In this document: positions 24,124-34,832 of the stretch, piece after piece | Position numbering within the stretch: position 1 is the first letter of the stretch | How the letters are laid out: every line of letters starts with the position of its first letter | NCBI RefSeq assembly: GCF_024166365.1 | Contig: NC_064819.1 | Coordinates: 756,501 to 820,500, forward strand | Reading direction: 5' to 3' | DNA from: Elephas maximus indicus | Lineage: Eukaryota; Chordata; Mammalia; Proboscidea; Elephantidae | DNA length: 64,000 nt | Program-made: the position numbers and the translations under genes | The notes under the pieces: generated by a model | Database searches by the model: none | What the model saw: only the letters and a program-made list of their open reading frames with translations | Told to the model about the DNA's origin: nothing

Positions 24124-24737
24124 TATATGTCGCTACAAAATCTCCTTTTAAATGTCAGTTTATTAATTATACAAGTGATACATGAGAACATGCCCAAGTA
24201 AGGATTCCAAGCATTATGAAAAATACAGAATAAAAAGCTAAGGCTCCCTTCATCTTCCTTCTACCCTTCCTGTCCCTACCTCTGGATGCAATCAGTACTA
24301 AAAGTTTGATATATATTCATCTAGATAGTTTCACAAAGTATTACAGATATGTGTATATAGAATTAAAAAAAAACCAAGTTGATCATATTATACATACTGT
24401 TTTAAGAATTACTTTATCCCTACTAACACTATATGTGTGAATTTTTCATGTTAGTACATATTCTTGTTAATTTATGCATAATTCATTTGCATAGATGTAT
24501 CACACTTTATAAAATCCCCCCCAAATTGATGGGCATGTAGGTAGTTTCTAACATATATGTCTGAACATATATCTTTGTTTACTTTTGAATATCTGTAAGA
24601 TTGATTCTTACACATATAATTGCTGATTCAGAGGGTATGCATATTTAAAGCTTCCATTTGTTAAACTGCCCTACAGAATGGCTATACTTATTAGCATTTT
24701 TTTTTCTGGTGTATTTAAGTGTGAATATTTTCTCACA
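24124..24737. other. Intron, possible ancient L1 or HAL1 text
   Basis: The passage after 24124 (ttattaattatacaagtga; aattgatgggcatgtaggta) resembles old antisense LINE sequence. I cannot place it with confidence and see no exon. Confidence 0.35.
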
Positions 24738-24945
24738 GGAGTCCCTGGGTGACACAAATGGTGACGTGCTCAACCACTAACCCAAAGTTCGGCAGTTTGA
24801 ACCCACCCAGAGGAGCTTCTCAGGAAAGCCTTGGTGATCTGTTTCTGAAAGATCGCAGCCTTGAAAACCCTTTGGGGTGCAGCTCAACTCTGCAACGTAT
24901 GGGGTTGCCATGAGTCAGAATCAACTTGAAGGCAACTGCTTTTCC
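24738..24945 (+). mobile_element. AfroSINE, long type, complete
   Basis: The head ggagtccctgggtgacacaa, B-box-like gtttgaaccc, middle agccttggtgatctgtttct, and tail ggggttgccatgagtcagaa are all present. It is flanked by 8-bp duplications ttttctca (24728-24735, 24946-24953). Confidence 0.88.
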
Positions 24946-25698
24946 TTTTCTCATAACCTCACCAGCATTAAACACTTACAGTTCCCCCCCCTTCATTATT
25001 GCTGTTTTAATAGGTAAAAATGGTTATCTATTAATTCTTAAGTTTTCATTTCCTTGGTTACTAGGGATGTTAGACACCTTTTTGAATCATCATTGGCAAT
25101 TTTTCTTTTTGTGTCAGTGAAATGCCTCTTTCATAGCCTTTTCTCACTTTCTATAAAGTTCTTTGCCCATGGCAAGAATGATGTGGCCTATATAGCATAA
25201 AATATTTGCTATCTGGCCCCTTACAGGGAAAGTTTGCAGACTTCTGCTCTGGTGAAACATGTATTCAGGTTTTTATTACGGTGTTCCAGCTCTTGTCACA
25301 TGGGTGTTGCATATTTTGTGTTAGGTTCAAACTTAAAGAATTAGAGTTTTTAATTGCTGTTGTGAATAGAATATTTTTCTATTTTTTTTTTATTGTTGGG
25401 GTAGAATTTTGCATGTTGATCTTACTTCTGAACACCTCACTGGATTCTTATCAGTCCTGTGGCTTATCAGTTAACTCCCTAGGATTTTTCATTAAGCATT
25501 CAACTACTATATTTTCTGTCCTTTCTGAGATTTTCATCTCTCAAATTCCTTTCTTTCCTTCTTGTCTGGGCAAAGACTTCCAGGCGCCTCATTCAATACT
25601 TGGAATGACAGTGGTCATCCTTCTTTTGTTCCTGATTTTGACTGAGGATGTTTTTGGCCATCTAATACAATGTTTGCTGCAGATTGTTAATAGATAGA

Positions 25699-25843
25699 AC
25701 CAAAAACCAAACCCATTGCCACTGAGTCAATTCCGACTCATAGAAACCCTGTAGGACAGAGTAGAACTACCCCATAGGGCTTCCAAGGAGCACATGATGG
25801 ATTCGAATTCCCGACCTTTCAGTTAGCAGACATAGCTGCCTTT
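25699..25843 (-). mobile_element. AfroSINE, short type, 5'-truncated
   Basis: Reverse complement: accaaacccattgccactga, ccctgtaggacagagtagaa, and head part acctttcagttagcaga. The extreme 5' end of the tRNA-like head is missing. Confidence 0.85.
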
Positions 25844-26255
25844 TATCAAGTTAAGAATGTTCCTTCCCGTACTAGCCTGCTAAGAATTTCTTGAGCATTC
25901 TGAATGAGGGTTGAACTATAACAATTGGTTTTTCTTTATTGATCACTTTATAAATGAATTACATAGCTGCTTGGGGGAGATAAAAGCAGTCAGCATACTA
26001 TTCTTTTACTATATTTCCAGAATCAATTTGCAACTATTATATTTAGGAAGAGTTTTGCACTTGTATTCACAAGTGTAAAAGCTTTATGTTTTTTTTATTC
26101 TTAAATTGTTCTCTATTTGGTGTCTTATGGAATGAGTTAGAACGCTTTCCGTCTTTTTACATGTCATGGTACCATTTAAATGACTTAGAGAAAGGAAATG
26201 CAGGCCATTCTAACCCTACTAATGTGCGTTTTTTAAAATAAATCATGGTTTCTAT

Positions 26256-26416
26256 GTCATTGTTGTTAGGTGCCATCGAGTCTGCTCTGACTCATAGCAA
26301 CCCCACGTACCACAGGACGAAATACCGCCCGGTCCTGCCCCATCCTTACAATCGTTGTTATGCTTGAGTGCATTGTTGCAGCCACAGCGTCTTCCTCTTT
26401 TCCGCTGACCCTGTAC
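26256..26416 (-). mobile_element. RTE 3' end, 5'-truncated
   Basis: 161 bp of RTE 3' end in reverse: tgttgttaggtgccatcgag, then acaatcgttgttatgcttga, cagcgtcttcctcttttccg. It is flanked by perfect 10-bp duplications tggtttctat (26246-26255, 26417-26426), which shows an independent target-primed insertion. Confidence 0.88.
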
Positions 26417-26755
26417 TGGTTTCTATAGGAGAAATTATTTTGGTGTCACAGATAATTCCCAGGAACATATTGACAGCCACGCTAGCCCTGGATGAAGAAT
26501 AGACTCATCAGACCTTGGTTTAGGGACAGAACAGAGAGACTGTCTCTCACTGGCAAGAATGGGAAGAGAAGTTGGGCACTGGGGCTGCAGGATGGAAACT
26601 CCTTATGGTTGGTGCTTATCTTTAGAAAATTATTCTAAGTCAGACATTCATATCTCAGGGAAGTCCTGTATTGGAAAGACCCAAAAGTAGGTTTAAAGAT
26701 CACGACTGACTATATGTCAAATGAGTACGTTCTTTCTGAAACTATTCTATCTTAC

Positions 26756-26904
26756 CTGATTAATTTCAGAACCTTCAATTTTATGAATAATTCCTTTTAA
26801 CCTGAAAACCTTCACGATTTCTCTAGCAATATTGAGCATGACGTTAATCTGTTCCTTTGTTTTCATAGTGATGGCAGTTTGTGGATGATCATACTCTAAG
26901 TAGC
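26756..26904 (-). CDS. SLC9C1: SLC9C1 exon: linker, second part
   Basis: The exon has 149 bases. It enters in phase 1 (two bases finish the Gly codon) and then has 49 codons ending INQ. The acceptor is acattcag and the donor CAG/gtaag. It encodes GYLEYDHPQTAITMKTKEQ, then NVMLNIAREIVKVFRLKGII. It corresponds to the human segment GYLEYDHPEIAVTVKTKEE. It is a predicted charged helical stretch leading toward the cyclic-nucleotide-binding domain. A 9.6-kb repeat-rich intron follows. Confidence 0.93.
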
Positions 26905-28068
26905 CTGAATGTAACAAAATATTTTCAGATGAAATAAAGACAGCATTTTAAATATTCCCTGTGCATATTAGCTAACATTTCTGCTCCAAGCCGCTGGAGT
27001 ACAGCTCTCACACAGTGACATGTCTCTCTCCCTGCTGGGACTGCTGCCATCACCCACTGCTTGCCAGGTGCACCAAAATTCTGTCTGCCACTTTCCTTGG
27101 CAGAAGCTCATGCCTGTGCCTGTGCCCATAGAGAAGGACAGACAGCCCCAGTCCTGGGATCACATGGATTCCCCTGCATCTGGAGCTCATGACCCACTTT
27201 CCTGTTCCATTTAAACTGGGATTTTTGTGCTCAGCTATTGTTCAGATGAAGTGGTCTCACTCAGCCTCATCCATCCATGTTCTCAGGCTTATCTGATCTG
27301 GAGTCCTGGGCACCCACCACAGTTTTCCCACTTAGGCTCTACATTTTGGGCTTTTTGTTGATAGTGCCTCTGGTCCGGTGTGAGAACTCTCTGCCATGCT
27401 GGGTCACTCCAGCCTGACCTCATTCCCAGTCCTGACTTTCTCTGTCTTTTTGCACCAACCACCTGGTACCGACCGCCTTTTTCCTCCTCTCACATGAGGT
27501 TTCTGAAACATATCTTCTAGCTTCTGTATTACAATGTTGTCACATCTTGCAAAGTAACTCTTCTCCCCCCATGTCTGCTCTACCTAGGTAAGGAGCTTCC
27601 TTCCCCAGCTTCACCTTTGGTAACCGCTGCACAGTGCAAGTTTCAAATAAAGCTCAACGACAAAATCTCTATCAGCTCTGACTTCCCCCATCACATTTCC
27701 CATGAAAACCACATAAAGGTGCTTGTCAACAGTCCAGCTGCAGCTCTGCCTTGTGGACACCCCCCTTCCTTTTCCCCATGTGCCCCATCAGGTGTGCAGG
27801 GAACGCCAGGGACTGTGAATATAAATAATCTTTAAATGTTTCCAGCCTCTCTGTCTTGATTCACATTCGACCTTATCACGCCTCAAAAATTACTATTACG
27901 TCAAGTTAAAACAGTGTGTCTGTGACTCCCAGGGTATTTCTTACACCGGGAGCATGAACTCAGAGAAAGGGCTATTGCCACGTTTGGGCACTGAATCCCC
28001 CAGCAATCCTAACAAAGACCTGTGAGCGAGACAGTTCTGGCTTCAATTCATGGTAAGGTCTAAAGCCT
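26905..28068. other. Intron with a GC-richer unassigned block
   Basis: About 26980-27840 is more GC-rich than its surroundings and has an aataaag signal near 27650. It reads a little like an old LTR or retroposed sequence, but I recognise no family. The frames at 27020-27214 and 27617-27835 are short and unsupported. Confidence 0.35.
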
Positions 28069-28272
28069 AGGAGTCCCTGGGTGGCGTAAATGGTTAATGA
28101 GCTTGGCTGCTAACCAAAAGGTTGGAGGTTCAATTCACCCGGGAGGGCCTTGGAAAAAAGGCCTGGCAATCTACTTCCAAAAACACAGCTGTAGAGAACC
28201 CTGTGGAGCAGTGCTACTCTGACACACATGGCGTCTCCGTGAGTTGAGACTGACGTGACAGCAAGTGGTTTT
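28069..28272 (+). mobile_element. AfroSINE, long type, complete
   Basis: Head aggagtccctgggtggcgta with ggttcaattc B-box-like sequence, then middle aaaggcctggcaatctactt, and tail catggcgtctccgtgagttg. The middle segment resembles the RTE 5' region at 19585-19620. Confidence 0.88.
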
Positions 28273-28660
28273 AAGGCAGCTCTGTGGGAGGTGGAGAGAG
28301 AGGGTGGCTTCTTTCCTTCTGTGGCTCAGGAAGGTATGCATGTCTAGTTTGGAAGAGAATAGACTTTATAAGGTGGACCATGGTATGTGTAGTCGTGCCA
28401 TGCTCATATGCACTCTTTAAACAGACATTAAAGGCCTTCATTGTGCAATAAAGCAGAGGGGAGCATGGAGAGGTAATGATATTATTCCCACCCAACCTAG
28501 AGGAACTCTTTGATCATTGATGTTATCTCCTTTATTATTATTAGCGTAAAGGTTTTTTAAAGGTTTCCTCAAAGACCAGTTTAGTGTCTAACCACTGCCT
28601 TTCTGAAGAAGTGATGATAAGCTGCAGTCACGCTGAATCTTTGGGGTGAGAAGCACCTAC

Positions 28661-28712
28661 CTAGCTCTTTCATGGCACGTCCCGTATTTCTTGTTACCCG
28701 CTTTAGCAACAT
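28661..28712 (-). CDS. SLC9C1: SLC9C1 micro-exon in the linker
   Basis: This small exon has 52 bases, 17 codons plus one base, and is too short to stand out as an open frame. It is bounded by acceptor gttctgtag and donor CTAG/gtaggt. It encodes MLLKRVTRNTGRAMKEL and then the first base of a Gly codon. Human SLC9C1 has MLLKQVIRNMEHAIKEL at this place. It is found between two longer exons and carries the phase change (0 to 1) that the following exon needs. Confidence 0.92.
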
Positions 28713-28931
28713 CTACAGAACAGAAGACATGTTACCCCCGTTGGAAAAATGGACTATTAGAATATATCTTTACATTTGCAACTGATGAATTTTTAACCTA
28801 AATTATCACTTTAAAAAATACGATGGACAGCTTTTCAGGGATTAGACATTAAAAAAAGACAAAATGTGATCGGGGAAGCTAGCTGAAGGGGCGGGGTGAA
28901 CTCTTTTCTTACCATTTAAGGTTTTCCTTAC

Positions 28932-29081
28932 CTGCTTAACCTGCTTAGAACTTGAAATGTGATCAATTATAGTCATTATGTCGGCTTCACCTTGGACGTA
29001 TCCTTTTAGTATAGCATACCTAAAGGACAGCTGTTGGCTCATTCTTTTGTCTATCAGCTGCAGCAACTTTGGTGTTACAAG
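28932..29081 (-). CDS. SLC9C1: SLC9C1 exon: post-S4 helical linker, first part
   Basis: The exon has 150 bases, 50 codons in phase 0. The acceptor is tttttgcag/CTTGTAACA and the donor CAG/gtaagg. The product begins LVTPKLLQLIDKRMSQQLSF and continues with ILKGYVQGEADIMTIIDHIS, almost identical to the human segment that connects S4 to the cyclic-nucleotide-binding domain. It is amphipathic with many charges and has no membrane segment. Only 219 bp of intron separate it from the next exon. Confidence 0.94.
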
Positions 29082-29157
29082 CTGCAAAAACAGGACTACC
29101 ATTTAATATAAATCATACAAATTTTTCTTAATTATATGTTGATTAGTTTGACCAGGG

Positions 29158-29303
29158 TAAACCTGTTGCCATCGAGTCGTAGAGACCCTATAGGACAGAG
29201 TAGAACCACCCCATAAAATTCCCAAGGAGCACCTGGTGGATTCGAACTACTGATCTTTTGGTTAGCAGCCATAGCTCTTAACTGCTATGCTACCAGGGTT
29301 TCC
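29158..29303 (-). mobile_element. AfroSINE, short type
   Basis: Reverse complement with taaacctgttgccatcgagt, cctataggacagagtagaac, tggattcgaactactgatc and taccagggtttcc; nearly complete. Confidence 0.9.
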
Positions 29304-29744
29304 TTGATGAGAGTACCCACTAACCACTGCCAATAAGAAATGAAGCAGTCTCAAAGGTAATGACAGTAACTTGCCAAGATTCTTACTTATTTTATGCATG
29401 ACTTCATGATTATAGCTATTTCCCTGTAACTAATAATGTTGGGCACCTATGTGAAGTTTACAACTTTATCCTCCTTATTTCCCTCAAAGAAAATTAGATG
29501 CTATTTTCAACCAGTGTAAATTCTTGGAAAACTGTGTGATTAACCTTTGGGGCTTAGGTTTTAGTAAGTCCATAAAATACTTCCACTTTTGCATACTAAA
29601 TCTCCTACTAAACTTTCTACTAGATGCTCCTTTGGGGTTAGAACCCACCACAACCATATTCCTTGTTAAATTCCACAATTAACTTTTTTGCTCTTCATTT
29701 ATTTGCTAAGGGTTTGTTTATCCTGTAACATTGTTCAGTTACCC

Positions 29745-30075
29745 TGTCTTCAGAGCTGGTTGTTCCCTATGCTTTCCCTGTCTATGAGCCCCAACCCCAT
29801 ACTCTACCCCCAACAACCCGTCACTGGTCCTCATAAAGCTTATACTCATTTCTTTAAGATTCAGCTCAAATATTACGTAATAAAGGAAGCCTTTTCTGTC
29901 CCACAGCATTCTGTGCATGTCACTGTCTTTACCAGCAATGTTGGTATATATGGATTTCTTGTCATATTCTTTCTACGAAAAGCTCTGTTGGGGCAGAGAC
30001 TATATCTCACTTTTCTTATATTCCAAGGGCCCACTGTTTGATATAAGGTAAGCGTTCAAGATTTCCTGAATGTAT
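29745..30075 (+). repeat. L2 LINE 3' fragment
   Basis: Recognised from gattcagctcaaatattacg, aaggaagccttttctgtccc, and ctctgttggggcagagacta, characteristic of the L2 3' end, ending near a decayed gaatgtataaa. Confidence 0.65.
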
Positions 30076-30646
30076 AAACAAACTTTTCCTAAGTGGTTTA
30101 ACGGTTTCTTTTTCTAAAATGGTTGGTAGAATCTGTATATTCTTCTATCAGGAAGAATTCACTAGTCATTGAATACATTAGACTTACCTTACTCAGGTTA
30201 AATCACACATTCAAATTAGTTAATGGCCCCATATTACACTAAAAGGGAAAAGGCTATTGGTTGCATGCGTTTAAACTTGATTGATTTCTTGGAACATAAC
30301 CTCTCAGTGGCAAAAGACATTTGTGAACCTATGTAATAAAGTGCTAAATGTGAAGATTGTAATCTGTTAGCTTCATTACCACTGTTGGCTTTCTGTCTCC
30401 ACAGCGTCTAGCATACGGATCTCTGGATGTGCTATGTGTGTGTGTCTTGTTTGTGTCTGAATAGAGAAAGACACAGAGAGGAGGAGAGTGCTATAGATTG
30501 AATCGTGGCCTCCAAAAAGATACTTCGAAGTCCTAACCCCTGTGCCTATGAAGGTGACCTTGTTTGGGGAAATAGGGTCTTTCTTTGACGGTATTACCTG
30601 TTAAGTCATACCAGAGTAGGGTGGATCCTGACCCTAATCCCTTCTA

Positions 30647-30810
30647 ACCCATAAAACCCATTGCCATGGAGTCGATTCTGAGTCATAACGACCCTAGAGG
30701 ACAGAGTAGAACTGCCCTGTAGTGTTTCCAAGGAGCACCTAGTGGATTTGAGCCCCCAACCTTTTGGTTAGCAGCTATAGCTCTCAACAACTACACCACC
30801 AGGGTGTCCC
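30647..30810 (-). mobile_element. AfroSINE, short type, first of a same-site pair
   Basis: Reverse complement, from aacccataaaacccattgcc to accaccagggtgtcc. It is flanked by the aatcccttct(t)a target sequence at 30636-30646 and 30811-30820. Confidence 0.9.
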
Positions 30811-30820
30811 ATCCCTTCTT

Positions 30821-30988
30821 AAAAAAGAAAACAAACTCAGTGCCGTCGAGTTGATTCCGACTCATAGCGACCCTACAGGACAGAGTAGAACTGCCCCATA
30901 GAGTTTCCAAGGAGCTCCTGGAAGATTCGAACTGCCAACCTTTTGGTTAGCAGCCGTAGCACTTAACCACTATGCCACCAGGGTGTCC
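30821..30988 (-). mobile_element. AfroSINE, short type, second of a same-site pair
   Basis: Reverse complement, from aaaaaagaaaacaaactcag to accaccagggtgtcc, in the same orientation as its neighbour. A third copy of the target, aatcccttctta, follows at 30989-31000. Confidence 0.9.
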
Positions 30989-31303
30989 AATCCCTTCTTA
31001 GTGGTGTCTTATAAAAGGGGATAACAGACATGGAAACAGAGTCACACACAGAGGGAAGGGAGGTAGAGATCACTCAGTGAGAGAAACAGATGCTTCCATA
31101 AGGAGCAAAGATACACCAAGGATTGCCAGCAGCTGCCAGAAACCAAGAGAGGCCATGGAATGATTTTTCTCTCAAGGCCCTCAAAAGGAACTGCCACGGG
31201 CAATACACCGGTTGGATCTCCAGAACTGTGAGAACAAATTTCCGTTCTTTAAAGCCACTCATTTTGAGGGATTTTGTTATGGCACTCTAGGAAGTAAGAG
31301 ACA

Positions 31304-31939
31304 GACTACATCTGGGTCCACTTAGGCTTCATATTGCCATTTGTGAAGGAATGGGCTTCACATCATTGAAATAATCACAGAGAAAATACATAGCTGCCCA
31401 TCGTTATTGTTATGCAGCGGATTTTTGCATTGAATTTGATAATGCAAAGATGTATTAATCAAAGGTAATTTCCAATGCCACAATTCTAGAATAGCACGAA
31501 TCTATATAATACTGAATGTACATTTAAAATTTTTTTTATTTATATGAATAAATGTTTATGCTTTGCCACTCTGAATGCTTTGCCTAGTTTTTTGTTTTGT
31601 TGATATTCATATTTTATTCCCCAGGTATTTATAAGATAAGCATTATTTTGGGCTTAATTTGTATTTTATATGGAAGTTTTCATGTGCCCTCCTGTATTCT
31701 AAGGAAAAATTGTGTCAAGTATATCTATAACTTCATGCGCTAAATTTCTAATATAGTTTGGGTTTATTCCTAATATTAAATATTATAAAACTTAATTTGT
31801 CAAAAGGAAGCTAAAATTTAAAATGTAAGTGTTAGTCCAAAAGGAAGTGGTAACTATTAGACTAGTAAATCAATTTAGTCCATATTTCATGAAACAGTTC
31901 AGGAGAAATTTGAAATTGCATGATTTAACTGTTCTTTAC
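31304..31939. other. Intron, AT-rich, nothing recognised
   Basis: No repeat family or exon-like frame was identified in the 636 bases just 3' of the S3-S4 exon. Confidence 0.5.
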
Positions 31940-32125
31940 CTTCAAAATGCGTAGTAAACGAAGCAGTCGAATAATTTTTATGAAGACCATTGTTTTAATG
32001 ATAGTAAATTGATATTTATTGTCCTCTAAATGAATAAATGCTTCACCTATGATACCAACAAATGTAATTGCTAACTCGAATAGGTTCCAGGTATGTAAAA
32101 AATATTCCTTCCTCATGGCTGCCAT
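31940..32125 (-). CDS. SLC9C1: SLC9C1 exon: voltage-sensor segments S3-S4
   Basis: The exon has 186 bases, 62 codons in phase 0, with acceptor tcaacag above 32125 and donor AAG/gtaaag at 31939. It starts MAAMRKEYF and contains S3 (WNLFELAITFVGIIGEAFI) and S4 (VFIKIIRLLRLLRILK). S4 carries K, R, R, R, K at strict three-residue spacing, the signature of a voltage sensor. The first residue is Met where I recall Ile in human. This Met follows a splice junction and is not a start codon. Confidence 0.94.
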
Positions 32126-32361
32126 CTGTTGATTTAAAAAGAAATCACATTATTTCGTTTGTTTTGCTTTTACTACATCACTTCCACAATAACAGAAACA
32201 TTACCATTTAGGCTTTTTCTCTGATCCACTTTAAGACTCTGCTTGTCTGGAATACCATAGGAAACCAAAATTAAACAAACAAATAAAAGAAGAAGTAAAC
32301 AAATCAAGTTCATCATTGTCCTGTAGTAGAGGAGAGGAACACTCAATAGGATTATTGGTTT

Positions 32362-32547
32362 AGGATTGTCGCAAATGGTTAAGTGCTTGGCTACTAACCT
32401 AGAGGTTGGTGGTTCAAACCCACTCAGCTGAGCTGCAAAGAAAAGCCTGGTAATCCGTTTCCATAAAGATTACAGCCAAGAAAACCCTTTGTAGTAGTTC
32501 TATTTTGTAACACATGGGGTTATTGTGAGTCAGAAATGAATTGACAA
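32362..32547 (+). mobile_element. AfroSINE, long type, 5' part (split by an L1)
   Basis: It reads aggattgtcgcaaatggtta through ggttcaaacccactcag, then gtaatccgtttccataaaga and acatggggttattgtgagtc, then stops at aattgac. The missing tail (aattgacttgatggcag) is found at about 40528-40560, after the 8-kb L1. Confidence 0.85.
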
Positions 32548-34770
32548 TGAAGCGGGGCCAGGATGGCAGAATAGTCAGACACTTCCTGTGGTCGCTCTTA
32601 CAAAAAAGACCTGAAGAAACAAGTGAATTGATTATAGATGATAATCTAGGAGCCTTGAATACCAAAAAACAAAGCTGAAGAGTTGAACTGAGTGACAGGG
32701 GGAGGGAGAGACAGTTCAGAAGCAGCAAAGAAGTGCCAGACTTGAGCTAGCTGGCACCCTGCAGGCTGCATTGGCTGAAGCACTCGGGCTGAGGCAAGCA
32801 GTGGCACTCAGGACATGTTTTACCACCTCAGGAGGGACTGGCTGGCAGAGAGTCTGCACAAGCCTCCGGAGCCAGGGGAAGTGGTGTTGGATGTGTGAAG
32901 GTCAAGTGCAAGCATCTAACCTACCACATGGAATTGAAATAACCCTTCCCCCTCTGAGACTTTCTTATCAGAGAAGAACCTCTTTTCCCCTCACCTCACT
33001 TCCTCCCAGCTCTGCTCTGATACTAGTCCAGCAGTATTCAACAATTGTCATGCCCCCTAAGCCAGAAATATGAGCTATCTCACCCAAACCAGTCTCACAG
33101 TTTTAGGGAAAAAACAAGCAAATGAACAAACAAAAATCTGCCAACTCCCCTAAGCTGGGTACTCAGGACTAACCATGCCCAGACCAGATGCACAACTTTA
33201 AAAAATCATCATGACCCCTCAGCCAGGAATCCAGGGCAGGCACTGCCCCTTTGCCTAGGCACAGGCATAAGGGGTCCATGGACTTCAAATGCCCTTCACT
33301 CCTGACTAGACCTGTGTGGGCTGATTCAACAGCCTAGGCTTTCATTAGCATAGAACAACAGGTTATATGCCTGAAGCCTATTTTACAACTGCAACAGCCA
33401 AGGGGGGATAGCAGATTCATGACATTTGACACTGCTCTGCCCATTAAGCAGGGTCCTCACCTACCAACATCAGGGGCCTCAGTACTGGCAGATTCACCCA
33501 GTCTGCCTAGCCACCCATGACAGGGTTCTGAGAATAACTGGTGCCTCCCAGCCCTTCCAGCCAACAGCATTAGATGCCCAAAGTCTGGCTGCAAAACTCA
33601 TCCACCTATGTGCTCTAGGGGACAGGGAACATGCCTCCCACCTAGGCACTTACGGGCAGCCATCAGCACCCTACCTTGCTCAGCAAATAGCCTCCTACTG
33701 TAGCCAGGTACCTGTGCCTGCTCCAATCACTCTTATGTAGCCCTGCCCATTTAGGACCGTAGGTGAGAGCCTGCACCACACACTCAGTGACCAACAACCT
33801 GGAAACCTGAGCTGAATCCACACAAGAAAAGTAAAGGGACTCCTGGGCTCATATACCTAGTAACAGCTCTCACCACCTGGTGACAGGACAGGAGAGCTTC
33901 AAAGATGCCAATGACCAAAGTAGCTCACATGTCCAGCCTATTTGGACACATCAAAACAAAACTAAACAAAACTAAACAAAAACATAGAACACAGTAAGCA
34001 AACATACAATAAATAAATTTAATAACATTGATGGCTTGGAGACAACAGTCAATATCAAATCACATAAAGAAGCAGACCAAGATGACTCTGGCAAGTGACC
34101 AAAGTAAAGAATCAGGAAACCTTTTGGAGGAAGAGAAAGTCTTGGAATTACCGGAAGTAGAATTCAAAAGATTAATATACAGTGCTCTTCAAGAGATCAG
34201 GAGAGAGATCAGGCAAAACACAGATCAAGCCAAAGAATACACAGACAAAACAATAGAGGAATTCAAGAAAGCTATACAAGAACAAAATGAAAAATTTAAC
34301 AGGCTGCTAGAATCCATGGAGAGACAAAAAATAGAAATCCAAAGATTAAAAGTAAAATTTCAGAATTAGACTACTCCATAGAAAGTCATAGGAACAGAAC
34401 TGAGGCAGTGGAAGTCAGAATTAGTGAGATTGAAGATAAAGCACTTTGCACCAAATTATTTGAAGAAAAATCAGGTAAAAGAATTAAAAAAAAATGAAGA
34501 AACCCTAAGAATTATGTGAGATGCTATCAAGAAGAATAGCCTACAAGTGATTGGAGTACCAGAATGGGGGGCGGGGTGGGGGGAGGGAAGATAACACAAA
34601 ATATGGAGAGAATTGCTGAAGATTTCCTAGCAGAAAACTCTGATATCGTGAAGATATCTATCCAAGAAGCTCAACAAGCCCCATACAGAGGAGATCCCAA
34701 AAGAAAGCAAGACATATTATAATCAAACTTGCCAAAACCAAAGATAAAGATAGAATTTTATGAGCAGCTA

Positions 34771-34832
34771 TAGGGTCATAATGAGTCAGAATTGACTTGA
34801 TAGCAATAGGTTTTTTTTTTTTTTTTTGGTTT
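34771..34832 (+). mobile_element. AfroSINE tail fragment inside L1 ORF1-ORF2 region
   Basis: Only the last 60 bases are present: atagggtcataatgagtcag, ttgacttgatagcaatagg and a T-run. It is a strongly 5'-truncated insertion into the L1. Confidence 0.85.

Larger units (their letters stand above)
30489..31303 (+). mobile_element. MaLR-type LTR, interrupted by two SINEs
   Basis: It begins tgctatagattgaatcgtgg and has the pattern aagtcctaacccctgtgcc, accttgtttggggaaatagg, cttataaaaggggataaca, cagaactgtgagaacaaatt and ttgttatggcactctagg. This is the layout of MLT/MST-class LTRs including the TATA-like ataaaa and the polyadenylation-side sequence. Without the two SINEs it would be about 480 bp. 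Confidence 0.75.
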
